DNA of 16,899 bases from Pseudomonadota bacterium (GCA_021792815.1 JAJYTX010000014.1:1-16899); one strand, 5' to 3'; shown: positions 7,870 through 16,330, numbered from the stretch's first letter. Made by a program: numbers and translations. Notes: generated by a model not told the origin, from the letters alone.

Positions 7870-9057
7870 TCATGCTACGGCGTTTCGACCGGCCGCGCTC
7901 AGGCGTCGACGCGCGATCACCGGCGGTAGAATCGCCAGCCAACTCAACACGAAGAGCACCACGCCGATTTTGTTGATGTTCGTGTAGCTTCCGGGCACAA
8001 GAGTCGCCGCGGCCAGAGCCGGACCGATGGCGAGTCCGAGCATCTGCGCTGCGACGGCATAGGACACGAGGCGTGCGCTGCGATCGAAGCTCGCCATCGC
8101 GCCGAGCAGAAACGGCTGGGTCAGATTCCACAGCAGATTGTACAGGCAGACCACGAATGCATAGGCGGCGTAGCTCATCTGGCCGAATAAGAGCAACAGA
8201 CAGCCGGCGCCGCCGAGAATGCCGATGGTGAGCGGTCGCAGATGCCCGTAGCGATGCCCCGCCCAGGCGGGTAACAGCGCGCCGGCGACACCGGCGATCT
8301 GCGACAGCATCAATCCGGTTGCCACCTGTTGTTCGCCGAGTCCGGCCGCAGTCCCGATCAGGAACAGGTAGGCCCAGACCACGCCCTGGGCGGTAAAGTA
8401 CACGAACATCGCCACGACCGCGGACAGTTGCAACCGGCCGGGAACGTTGATCGCGTCGGGGGCCGCGGCTGCCTCGGCATGGCCGTTGCGCGGGAGCGCC
8501 TTCACGAACGGCAGCCCGAGGAGCGGAAAGACAGCGAAGAACGCCAGCGGGCCTGCCATGGCGGTATGCGCGTACGCCACCGGCATCAGATACAGCATCG
8601 CCGCACCGTAAAACATCACACAGGCGATCAGAACGCCGAAATTGCGGTCAGGGCTCGACGTCATGCCGATGGTGGTGAAACTCAACGACACCAGGCCGCC
8701 GGCGCCCGCTCCAGCCAGGAATCGGAGCGCCACGAACCACGCGTGGTCGTGCACCCCGATGCACAGCGCATTGGCGATTGCCATGGCGATCAACGAGACG
8801 GCGGTGACGATGCGCCAATTGAAGCGATGGGAGAAAAATGTCATCAGGACCGTCGTGGCCGTGATTCCCCAGACTTCAATGGAGGCCACATACCCCGCCC
8901 CCTGACTGCCAAACCCCAGTTGCGTCACCAGGCCCTGGACGAATCCGGGCTGTACGATGAAGACCTCCGGCCCGATGACGCCGATCAGGATCGCTGCGAA
9001 CAGTCGTGCCCGTTCACTCGTTCCACGCTCGCTGCTCGTGCCGGTGCTCGAAATCAT
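7870..9057 (-). CDS. Major facilitator superfamily transporter
   Basis: A 395-residue hydrophobic protein with about twelve predicted membrane segments in two halves, joined by a polar central loop near residues 190-210 (LPRNGHAEAAAAPDA). A short basic loop (FFSHRFNWR, about 75-83) sits in the usual MFS position between helices 2 and 3, and a glycine-rich FLAGAGAGGL forms helix 4. It probably moves a small solute across the inner membrane by proton coupling; direction and substrate cannot be read. It is first in the MFS, lyase, kinase operon, with 24 bases to the next gene, which suggests uptake of the kinase substrate or export of a product. The ATG at 9057 follows only a weak ribosome-binding site. 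It differs in family from the APC permease at 12181, so the locus carries two kinds of inner-membrane carrier. Confidence 0.85.
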   Translation of the reverse strand: MISSTGTSSERGTSERARLFAAILIGVIGPEVFIVQPGFVQGLVTQLGFGSQGAGYVASIEVWGITATTVLMTFFSHRFNWRIVTAVSLIAMAIANALCIGVHDHAWFVALRFLAGAGAGGLVSLSFTTIGMTSSPDRNFGVLIACVMFYGAAMLYLMPVAYAHTAMAGPLAFFAVFPLLGLPFVKALPRNGHAEAAAAPDAINVPGRLQLSAVVAMFVYFTAQGVVWAYLFLIGTAAGLGEQQVATGLMLSQIAGVAGALLPAWAGHRYGHLRPLTIGILGGAGCLLLLFGQMSYAAYAFVVCLYNLLWNLTQPFLLGAMASFDRSARLVSYAVAAQMLGLAIGPALAAATLVPGSYTNINKIGVVLFVLSWLAILPPVIARRRLSAAGRNAVA

Positions 9058-9120
9058 CGTCGATCGTTCCAGCCGTCGGAAATTGGTGATTCAAAACGCC
9101 ACATCGCGGACCGCTGCGGC

Positions 9121-9154
9121 AGCATACGCCTTCGAGGCAGCGACACGGAGGCAG
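9121..9154 (-). promoter_or_regulatory. Candidate activator-dependent promoter for the MFS-lyase-kinase operon
   Basis: On the minus strand a TATGCT hexamer (9126-9121) could be a -10 box. Upstream of it is an exact 7-bp direct repeat, written on the plus strand as GAGGCAG (9134-9140) and GAGGCAG (9148-9154), period 14 bases. The repeat sits where a -35 box would be and no good -35 is present, a layout known for class II activation by AraC-family proteins. The predicted transcript would start near 9114, about 57 bases before the MFS ATG. The assignment is an inference from position. Confidence 0.3.
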
Positions 9155-9652
9155 TCACTGCGTGCGGCGGCCGCGCCCGCCGTACGGCCTTGCGGGGGCA
9201 AGCCGTCGATCGGTCACTCGATGGCGCTTGCGTGCTGCCGCGGGATGTCGACACATTCTCGTACTTTGTCATGGCGACTGGAGGTGGTGCCACCAGGAGG
9301 TCTGGATTCCCATGCGCTTTCGCCGGGCGGACGTGTACGCCGGACGGCGGAACGTCATCCGTCTGTTTCGCGGCAATTTCAGGGCCTGCACATGTGCTCA
9401 GGCGCCACTCAGGTCTGACGATGCGCCGCCAGGCGAACCGTGGCGGGCTGGTGGACGAGCGTATCGCCGGGCGCGCGCGGCTGCGAGCCGGGATGCGAAC
9501 CGGCAGTACGCCATCAGCAATGAAAGTCGATCGTCCAGGGTCGTGGTGCGCAGGCATGTCGCCGGGCAGGAGCCAGGTGCCGCATACCGCGCCGCGATCG
9601 TACCGACACGCCGCCATCGCACATTCCAGCCGGGTCATCTTCGGTCGGAGGC

Positions 9653-9686
9653 AAAAATGGCCGGCGGGAAGTCGCGGTCGCGGCCA
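9653..9686 (-). terminator. Weak candidate terminator after the AraC-type regulator
   Basis: On the minus strand TGGCCG (9686-9681) and CGGCCA (9663-9658) can pair as a 6-bp stem around a 17-base loop, followed directly by TTTTT (9657-9653), about 85 bases after the regulator stop. The loop is long, so this is only a possible terminator. Confidence 0.3.
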
Positions 9687-9770
9687 CGGAATCCGTCGCG
9701 GAACTCGCCATGCGATCCGTGTGTTTCGTGCAGCGCTCGGCTTCGATGGCGGCCTGGAGTCCACGGAGTC

Positions 9771-10787
9771 TTAATCGCAGCTGCTGGCCATACCGCGACG
9801 TAACGTGGCCGAGGGCGTCTCGCCGAATTGCTGGCGATAGTAGCGGGCATAGCGTCCGAAATTGACGATTCCCACATTCTCCATCAGTGCCGTCACGTTC
9901 TGATTGGGCTCGGCGGAGAGGAGTGACCGGTACAAAGCCTGAACTCGGGCGCGCCGCAGGAATTCAGCCGGCGTCTTGCCATACGCCTGCCGAAACCCGA
10001 GCTGGAGTGTTCGGGTCGAGGTGCCGACGTGGGAGGCAACTTCAGCTACCGAATGGATTTCGGGCAAATGACTCTTGATATACTCGCGCGCACGCCGTAC
10101 ATACCACGGGACGGATCGATCGAGAGTGGCCCGGAGCGCTGACGTGTAGCTGTGGGGCGCGTGAAGCAACAGCAGCTCGAGCATCGTTCGCGAGTACTGG
10201 TGCCGCATCTCCATGGACTGCAAAACTTCGGGCGCGGACGCGGAAAGCTGGCAGATGTGTCCCAGCAGCCGCTGCCAGGCCCGTGCGAAGGCGGAATCGG
10301 CGGCGATCGGCAAGTCGAACCGCAACTCATTCTGCAGGCGCCGGCCGAGCTTTTCGGCCAGGATCGTTTCGGCCGCCTGACGGGAAATGCGTGCCGTGAG
10401 GTGTCGGCATTGTGCCGTCATTCTCATTTCGGTCGCCTCGGAGGGACAGGTAATCGTGACGTGATGGGGGGACGTGACAACGCAACGCGCACCGCTGTGC
10501 AGATACCCTTCGCCGGCAATGGGCCATTCGACCAGAAAGTAGTCTTTGACGCAGCCCACCTCGATGGCGACGTCGAAACCGTATTGCACGTAGAACAGCG
10601 CGCATTCGCCGAGGTCGGCTGCGGAGAACACGCAATTGAACGTGCGTGCATGGCGATCCAGCGGGTGCAGACGGTGCGGACAGGTCAATCCGCTCATCAG
10701 ATGAATGGCGCCGTGGACGGTATTCGTGTGGCCGATCCGGTGAGGATTCGGAATATACGCCAGATCTCCCGAGCTGATTTCGATCAT
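9771..10787 (-). CDS. AraC-family transcriptional regulator
   Basis: A 338-residue regulator. The C-terminal part (about 228-332) is the two-helix-turn-helix AraC DNA-binding domain: YVRRAREYIKSH, then SVAEVASHVGTSTRTLQLGFRQAYGKTPAEFLRRAR, then a second unit ending GRYARYYRQQFGETPSATLRR. The N-terminal part (about 45-200) resembles the cupin-like sensor called AraC_binding_2, with VQYGFDVAIEVGCVKDYFLVEWPIAGEGYLHSG and a second beta-rich stretch. Such proteins sense a small ligand and usually activate adjacent catabolic genes. The second helix-turn-helix has LMENVGIVNF where IALxCGF-like sequence is usual, so it has diverged. The ATG at 10787 has GAGG five bases upstream. It is transcribed toward the MFS operon but 713 bases away, so probably separately. 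Its likely targets are the operon, the receptors and the permease. Confidence 0.9.
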   Translation of the reverse strand: MIEISSGDLAYIPNPHRIGHTNTVHGAIHLMSGLTCPHRLHPLDRHARTFNCVFSAADLGECALFYVQYGFDVAIEVGCVKDYFLVEWPIAGEGYLHSGARCVVTSPHHVTITCPSEATEMRMTAQCRHLTARISRQAAETILAEKLGRRLQNELRFDLPIAADSAFARAWQRLLGHICQLSASAPEVLQSMEMRHQYSRTMLELLLLHAPHSYTSALRATLDRSVPWYVRRAREYIKSHLPEIHSVAEVASHVGTSTRTLQLGFRQAYGKTPAEFLRRARVQALYRSLLSAEPNQNVTALMENVGIVNFGRYARYYRQQFGETPSATLRRGMASSCD

Positions 10788-11889
10788 GCCGGCCTCGCGA
10801 TCAGAGCGGGGAAGGGGAAACGAGCCAACCGCAGAAGTGGCTGGACAAATTCAGCGTGACCTCGTACGGGCCGACTGCCCGCCATTGAACATTGAGTTGC
10901 GGATTACGGCAGGAACCGCGCTGTCGGATATCGTGGACCCCGATCAACGGGTCGTCGAATCGCGGGACGGACGTCGACCGACGCTGCGGCGCCACGCCGT
11001 CCGTCATCAACCGGTGTCCGGCCCCGAACCCTCCCGGGTCGCCGCGAATCGGTTCAGCGTCCAACCTCGGATCCCCCAATCGGTCAACCTGAGCAAGCGC
11101 GGGGCGTTCGGAACGCCGGTGACGAAATGCCTACTGTGAGCAAACGGCAGGCGTCGCGAGCCTCGGCTGGCTGCGCAAGACGCCTACCGAACAACCTCAA
11201 AACACCCAGGCAAGAGTCAGTCATTGTTCTTCGGCTGCGGTCCGCATCCGCAGCACGAACAGCGTGCACCCCGGCCGGCGACGCGCTGCGCGCGGCGGTG
11301 TGACGCCTTGGGCGAACGTCGCGCGATGCCGCCGCTCCTGCCCGCCAGGTGCACCCTCGGCAGTTCGGGATCCTGGATCTCTCCTGACTCGCGCAGTACG
11401 CTCATCCGGGCTCGCCCCCTGACCGTTCGGACGATCGTGCTATCAACCGGGGTGAGAGGTCTCGGCCGCCTGCAAAACTTCGGTTTGTTCCCCTCCGCGG
11501 CAATCAATATATCGGAACTTATTTTAGAATTCAAAGATTCGATTTCAGGAAGAACGTCAGAGTCATGGCGCACAGCCGATCGTGCGGTGCCGTACCGTCT
11601 TCCAGGGACAACGGGCCGGCCGGTGGGTTGCTCCGGCGGATGTTCGCGGGGGCTGCCCACGGGGCTGTGCGACGACGCATGCCATCCGTCGCGACCTCCA
11701 GACGGGAACGTTTGCGGCAAGCTTCTGCTGGAGCGTCGTCGCCGGTTCGGGATGAATTCAGGCATATGCAGGCGCAACCCAGCGAGACCGTGCATGTCCG
11801 GAGCCAGGCAGGTCGGGATGCGGGCCACTGAACAGTGCCGCGGCGCCCCAAGTATCCCTCGTGTGCCGCCCGGCCGAAGACCGAAAACG
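10788..11889. other. 1.1-kb stretch without a recognisable gene
   Basis: This stretch lies between the divergently oriented regulator and permease. Frames of about 230 codons are open on both strands over the same bases (11217-11919), but neither translation has a motif, hydrophobic segment or plausible ribosome-binding site I recognise, and their composition is low-information (R, P, S, G, C). A 50-base AT-rich patch (about 11500-11550, including GAATTC) stands out from the GC-rich surroundings. A 7-bp hairpin, GCTGCGG/CCGCAGC (11234-11254), has no T-run. It could hold decayed genes or regulatory sequence. Confidence 0.5.
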
Positions 11890-11923
11890 CTGGTCAGCCG
11901 TCCATTCATGAACACTTGACCAG
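11890..11923. promoter_or_regulatory. Inverted repeat overlapping the permease promoter -35 (candidate operator)
   Basis: CTGGTCA (11890-11896) and TGACCAG (11917-11923) form a perfect 7-bp inverted repeat with a 20-base spacer. The right arm covers five bases of the TTGACC -35 box, so a protein bound here could block or recruit RNA polymerase. No repeat of this sequence was noticed elsewhere in the window. The binding protein is unknown; AraC proteins usually prefer direct repeats, so another regulator is possible. Confidence 0.4.
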
Positions 11924-11944
11924 TAAATTGGGCGACGCTATGCT
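11916..11944 (+). promoter_or_regulatory. Sigma70-like promoter for the permease
   Basis: TTGACC (11916-11921) and TATGCT (11939-11944) are separated by exactly 17 bases, five of six and four of six matches to the sigma70 consensus. It points at the permease gene and predicts a start near 11951, giving a leader of about 230 bases. It is the best promoter-like sequence I see in the window. Confidence 0.55.
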
Positions 11945-12180
11945 AGCGTGGTAGGTGCTACAAATGGGGGGTGCGTTGAGTACCACAGTTGCCCTGTGCC
12001 GGAGGGGATCCTGTCGTCCAGGAAAACGCCTCGAGGCCGAGCAGACGCAGGTTCGCGGCAGACGCGAGGCAGTACCTGGGCGCGCCGTCAGACACGCTGG
12101 CACCTCGGCGGGACACCACTCACGAGCGCATGCGTCGGCGCTGCACAGCGCCGGCGCCGCATCCGTGGACGCCGAATTGC
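11945..12180 (+). other. Long 5' leader of the permease transcript
   Basis: If the promoter above is used, about 230 bases precede the permease ATG. At its very start GTGGTA (11948-11953) can pair with TACCAC (11981-11986), which also contains the predicted transcription start. I compared the rest with riboswitch cores I know (cobalamin, glycine, TPP, lysine) and recognise none. The same frame as the permease is open through the leader, but its translation lacks membrane-protein character until residue 1 of the chosen start. Confidence 0.35.
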
Positions 12181-13515
12181 ATGGATAGTCCACCCGTGGC
12201 AGATGCTCACGCCCTGGAGCATTCGGCTCTGGGCTGGAAGCGCGCCTCGGCGCTCGGCATTGCGATCGCCATCTCCGGAAACTTCGCGGGCTGGAACTAT
12301 GGGCTCGCCGTCGGCGGCTGGACCGACATGGTCATTGCCGCCGTCGCAATGGCGGTGTTGTTCTTCGTCCTCGCTCAGTGCCTGGCCGAACTCGCAGCGT
12401 CGTTTCCCGGTGGAGCGGGATTCGATCATTACGTCCGCCAGGCCTTCGGCCCGGCCGCTGGCTATATCTGTGGCGTCTCGCTGACCACTGCGCTCGTCGT
12501 CGGAACGGGACTTGCCGCGTCATTTTCGACCGCATACTTCCACTCCATGGTCGGCACTGGTGGATGGTCGATCAAGCTCGGCATGTTCGCGCTGATCATC
12601 GGCTTGCAGTTGCGCGGCGCTCGCGAGGTGGCTGGCCTGACAGTGCTGACCGGCGCGATCGTGGTCGTTGTGCTCGTCGCCTTCTATCTGTACACCGCGC
12701 CGCACTTCAGTGCGACCAACCTGATGGGCCATCCAGGCGCGACCCGGCATGTGACGGCCGCGTCGATCCTGGAGTGCGTGCCGTTCGCGCTGTTTCTGTT
12801 CCTTGGCGTCGAGCAGTCCGCCCAGGCGGCCGCAGAAGCCCAGGAGCCGGGCCGGACCATTCCGAAAGCCCTGGCCGTCGCGGTGCTGGTGGCCACCACG
12901 CTCGGGCTCACCACCTTGGTGTTGGCGACCGGCGGCGCCGGAGTCGGCAGATTGGCGACGTCAGACGATCCGCTGTTCACCGCCATCATGTTGCATCCGC
13001 GAGTTCCCGGCGCGGCACTCATGACGGACATGGTGAGCGTGGGTGCATTGGTCGCCCTGATGGGCACGTTCTTTTCGCTGACATACGCGGCATCCAGACA
13101 GCTCTTCCACTTTGCACGAGCGGGCGATCTGCCGGCGGCGCTCGCCGTGACGAACAGAAGACACGCCCCTTGGGTGGCGCTGGTGCTGACTGGAGTCTTT
13201 GGGATCGTTTCGGCCGCCTTTCAGCCGGATACCGTCATGCTCGTGTTCATATTCCTGGTCAGCATCTCGTATATCTTCGTGCTCGGGGCTTTCATCCGGC
13301 TGCGCTACGCTGAACCGGACCTCACACGGCCGTACCGTGCCGTCGGTGGGCCGGTGATGGCTACGCTCGGCACGCTGCTTGCCCTGACTGTCGCCGCAGC
13401 CTGCTACCAGTCGCGGCCCGCGGTGCTGTCGTGGTGCGTAGTCGGTCTGGCGGTGTCGCTGGTGCTTTTTTTCGTTCGAAGCCACCAGCGGGCCACGGTG
13501 CACACGGCAGGCTGA
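12181..13515 (+). CDS. APC-superfamily permease, ethanolamine-permease-like
   Basis: A 444-residue inner-membrane transporter with about twelve hydrophobic segments. The first segment holds ISGNFAGWNYGLAVGGW (31-47), close to the ISGDFAGWNFGL signature I associate with ethanolamine permeases. A later APC motif, GVEQSAQAAAEAQEPGRTIPKAL (209-231), has conserved E211 and the proline pair, and SRQLFHFARAGDLP lies in the usual cytoplasmic position. Length fits the family (about 440-480). It would import an amine or amino acid by proton symport. The open frame begins earlier, at 11989, but the upstream part is arginine- and proline-rich and unlike a transporter, so ATG 12181 is preferred; the ribosome-binding site is weak, so ATG 12130 is an alternative. 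TonB receptor 2 follows after 189 bases on the same strand. Substrate assignment is inferred. Confidence 0.8.
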   Translation: MDSPPVADAHALEHSALGWKRASALGIAIAISGNFAGWNYGLAVGGWTDMVIAAVAMAVLFFVLAQCLAELAASFPGGAGFDHYVRQAFGPAAGYICGVSLTTALVVGTGLAASFSTAYFHSMVGTGGWSIKLGMFALIIGLQLRGAREVAGLTVLTGAIVVVVLVAFYLYTAPHFSATNLMGHPGATRHVTAASILECVPFALFLFLGVEQSAQAAAEAQEPGRTIPKALAVAVLVATTLGLTTLVLATGGAGVGRLATSDDPLFTAIMLHPRVPGAALMTDMVSVGALVALMGTFFSLTYAASRQLFHFARAGDLPAALAVTNRRHAPWVALVLTGVFGIVSAAFQPDTVMLVFIFLVSISYIFVLGAFIRLRYAEPDLTRPYRAVGGPVMATLGTLLALTVAAACYQSRPAVLSWCVVGLAVSLVLFFVRSHQRATVHTAG

Positions 13516-13704
13516 ACCATGCGTTTCGCCTGCGGCAGACGCGGTCGCCATGCCAGCCGAGGGAACGGACCCGAAACGCCCCCCGGGTGCGGATCGGGCG
13601 CCACCGGCCAGTCACTCGCTGGGTGGTTCAAGCCGGCTCCCGGCGGCGCGCTGCTGCGGAATGGGGCTGGGGATTCATATCGGAACGTTTCGGGAGCCAA
13701 GTCC

Positions 13705-16200
13705 ATGATTCGAAAAACTCAATTGGTGTGGGCCGTGGCATTCGCTCTTGGGACAGTCGGCGCCCATGCGACGCCCGCGGCCGAGCTCGCCGGCGCAGCT
13801 GGCGCCCCGAATGGACTCGCGGAAATCGTCGTTACCGCGACCCGGGAGCGGACTACGGTTCAGACGACCCCCATCAGCATTACGGCGGTCACGGCGTCGC
13901 AGATTGCGTCGAGAGGTCTGTTGAGCGTCGACAGTCTGGTGCGCTCTGTGCCTGGCATTGCGGTGCGGAACTCCGGTGGGCCGGGAGAAGAGGAGTATGA
14001 GATCCGGGGGCTGAACTCCCAGGGCGGGAACTCCTCGATGGTGGGCATGTATTTCGGGGAAATACCGCTGTCGACCGCCATGGGCTCCCAGTTCGGCAAG
14101 AACCTGATGAACCTTGGCCTGTACGATGTGAGGCGGGTCGAGGTGCTGCGTGGGCCGCAGGGCACGCTCTACGGGTCGAGTTCCATGGGCGGAACCATCA
14201 GGGTGCTGCCCAACAGACCGCAGCTCGGTGCGTTCTCGGCCAGCACCGAGGAAGTACTGTCGGATACCATCTCCGGGGGAGGCCTCAATCATCAGGAAAA
14301 CGGCATGATGAATCTCCCGCTGGGCGAGACGGCGGCAGTGCGCATCGTCGGATCCTTCACCAACGACAGCGGCTGGGTCGGACGGCGCGTGATCCAGGAC
14401 GGAGCCGTTGCAGTCGATTCCGGGGTGTATCCGAATCTGAGTCGCCCGGGCAATTTCTACAGCGCACCACTGCAGGAAAACCTGAAGGGCGTGAACACGA
14501 CGCGGATCGACTCGACCCGCGTCGAGTTGCTGTGGAAGCCGGTGAAGAATCTCACGATCGAGCCGATGGCGATGTACCAGCTGGTCCAGCAAGGTGCGCC
14601 GCCGGCCGCCGACGTGAACGGGCTGCCGACCCACCCTGCGACGCCGGCGATTCTCGCGCACTGGGAGATCTACAGCTCGCCGGAGCCGCAGACCGACAGC
14701 TTGAGTTTCGGCAGCCTCAAGGCGGTGTATCAGTTTCCCACGTTCTCAGTGACCTCGGCGACCGGATTCTGGCACCGGAACTTCATCATGATGCAGGACT
14801 GCACCGAAATGATTGCTGGGGCAATCGGCATCCCGGTGTACGACGCGGCTGCAGGCGGAATCGGGCCCTGTCAGAGTGTCAGGGGCTCCAGCAATCTGGA
14901 GCAGGATTATTCCCGGCAGATCTCCGATGAATTTCGTCTCACCTCCACCGCTCCCGGCCCGGTTCAATGGGTGGCGGGCTATTTTTACCAGGATCTCTAT
15001 TCCGAAGACGACATATCCTCTATCGGTCCGCAGGCCGCCCCGATACTCGGGGGGACCAATTTCTTCGTTGCCAGCGTGCCCGAGAACATGATCCAGAACG
15101 CGGTGTACGGGCATGTGGTCTGGCGGCTCTCGCCGCATTTTGCGCTGGCCGCCGGATTTCGCCACTACCACTACAGTCTGAGTCAAATGGGCACGGGCCA
15201 TGGCGCGTTCAGCGCGCTGGGAATAGAGGGGAACAACGTGCCATTCAACTTCGGCACTTCGATTGCGGCCAGTGGCACGGTCCCGAGTTTCACCGTCACG
15301 TACAACATCGACCGGGATCACATGATATACGCGAGGATCGACAAGGGCTTTCGTCTCGGCGGTGCCACCGTGACCACCGGGCCGGTGCCGGTCGTGCCGG
15401 CCAACACCACCAATCCGCTGTTCGGCCCGGAGGTGGCCAATGAATGCGGGCTTCAGGAAAAGGTATTGCTCACGGCCAGCTGCAATCCCAATGTATTTCT
15501 CAGGGCGCCGCTCAGCTACGGCTCGGACTCGTTGTGGAGCTACGAGCTCGGTGAGAAGTCCGCGTTTTTCCACCACCGATTGCTGCTGAATCTCGATGGA
15601 TACCTGGAGAATTGGTATCATCCACAGGTACCCACCAACGTTGCAGGCTGGGGCCTGACCGTCAATGGGGGTGACGCCCGCATCAAGGGCGTCGAGGGTC
15701 AGCTGGAGACCCTGCTCCCCGGAGGGTTCGAGCTGTCGCTCAATGCCAGCTACGTGGACGCCAGGTTCATCCACAGCACCGCGATTGCCGGCTATCCATC
15801 CGGGTTGCAGATTCCGGATACGCCGCAATTTTCCGGATCGGCCATTCTGGGATGGAAGCACTATCTGGGTAACGACCTGTCCCTGTTCGGTTCATTCGAA
15901 GAGGATTACACGGGCAGCCGGACAGATCTGCCTTTCGGCGTGACGGCCACGTTGCTCACCATGCGGCAGCTCCTGGTGCATTTGCCCGGCTACGGGATCG
16001 CCAACTTCCGCTTCGGAATCAGAGGGGAGCGCAGTGGCGGCGACCACTGGTCGGCGGCGGTGTTCGTGAACAACCTCACGAACAATATCGTTCTGATCGA
16101 TCCACAGCCGCAGTTATCCCTGCAGGACACGGCCTATTCGCGTTACGTGGTCAGCCAACCGCTTACCGCGGGCGTCGACGTCAGTTACGCATTCCGATGA
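13705..16200 (+). CDS. TonB-dependent outer-membrane receptor (copy 2)
   Basis: An 831-residue paralogue of receptor 1, nearly equal in length. Signal peptide about 1-22 (ending AHA), TonB box 40-46 (EIVVTAT), plug with RGLNSQGGNSSMVG and LRGPQGTLYGSSSMGG, then a barrel ending QPLTAGVDVSYAFR. The frame is open from 13519, but the added 62 residues are arginine/glycine-rich and precede the signal peptide; ATG 13705 has CGGGAG eight bases upstream and restores the match in length and start with copy 1. C581 and C593 correspond to the pair in copy 1. A second pair, C366 and C389, has no counterpart in copy 1, where aligned residues are proline and valine, so an outer loop may carry an extra disulphide and a different ligand. 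As in copy 1, the last aromatic is penultimate. An SDR gene follows after 130 bases. Confidence 0.93.
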   Translation: MIRKTQLVWAVAFALGTVGAHATPAAELAGAAGAPNGLAEIVVTATRERTTVQTTPISITAVTASQIASRGLLSVDSLVRSVPGIAVRNSGGPGEEEYEIRGLNSQGGNSSMVGMYFGEIPLSTAMGSQFGKNLMNLGLYDVRRVEVLRGPQGTLYGSSSMGGTIRVLPNRPQLGAFSASTEEVLSDTISGGGLNHQENGMMNLPLGETAAVRIVGSFTNDSGWVGRRVIQDGAVAVDSGVYPNLSRPGNFYSAPLQENLKGVNTTRIDSTRVELLWKPVKNLTIEPMAMYQLVQQGAPPAADVNGLPTHPATPAILAHWEIYSSPEPQTDSLSFGSLKAVYQFPTFSVTSATGFWHRNFIMMQDCTEMIAGAIGIPVYDAAAGGIGPCQSVRGSSNLEQDYSRQISDEFRLTSTAPGPVQWVAGYFYQDLYSEDDISSIGPQAAPILGGTNFFVASVPENMIQNAVYGHVVWRLSPHFALAAGFRHYHYSLSQMGTGHGAFSALGIEGNNVPFNFGTSIAASGTVPSFTVTYNIDRDHMIYARIDKGFRLGGATVTTGPVPVVPANTTNPLFGPEVANECGLQEKVLLTASCNPNVFLRAPLSYGSDSLWSYELGEKSAFFHHRLLLNLDGYLENWYHPQVPTNVAGWGLTVNGGDARIKGVEGQLETLLPGGFELSLNASYVDARFIHSTAIAGYPSGLQIPDTPQFSGSAILGWKHYLGNDLSLFGSFEEDYTGSRTDLPFGVTATLLTMRQLLVHLPGYGIANFRFGIRGERSGGDHWSAAVFVNNLTNNIVLIDPQPQLSLQDTAYSRYVVSQPLTAGVDVSYAFR

Positions 16201-16330
16201 CGGTCCGGTGACTGCGGTGAGGTACGCGAAGAGGTCGTATGGCTGTTGCATCGACTGACCGGTGTCGATCAGGGCGGTGGGGCGTATGCAGAGCATTCGG
16301 CCGGGCGTCGGCACATTGAAAGGTACGTTC

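Larger units (their letters stand above)
9058..9770. other. 713-base gap without a recognisable gene
   Basis: Between the MFS start and the AraC-type regulator stop there are open frames on both strands, but their translations are arginine-, proline- and serine-rich with no motif I recognise, as expected for frames kept open by high GC. The part nearest the MFS gene holds a direct repeat and a -10-like hexamer; the part nearest the regulator holds a possible terminator. The middle (about 9160-9650) shows nothing else. Confidence 0.5.

Noticed and set aside
8329..9774. A 481-codon open frame on the plus strand
   Set aside because: It is mostly antisense to the MFS gene, and its translation is histidine-, arginine- and aspartate-rich with no recognisable motif.
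10801..11079. A minus-strand open frame just upstream of the AraC-type regulator that reads partly like protein
   Set aside because: It is in a different frame from the regulator, has no good ribosome-binding site, and I could not assign any family to it.
11234..11254. A 7-bp hairpin GCTGCGG/CCGCAGC as a terminator
   Set aside because: No T-run follows on either strand and no gene ends nearby.
11217..11919. Overlapping 230-codon open frames on both strands
   Set aside because: Neither translation shows a domain, hydrophobic segments or a ribosome-binding site; both are R/P/S/G/C-rich, as expected for frames kept open by high GC.
11945..12180. A known riboswitch in the permease leader
   Set aside because: None of the conserved cores I know (cobalamin, TPP, lysine, glycine) is visible.
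12055..13543. The 12-mer GCGGCAGACGCG in the permease leader (12055) and before receptor 2 (13532)
   Set aside because: In GC-rich DNA of this length several shared 12-mers are expected by chance; the two sites are also at unlike distances from their genes.
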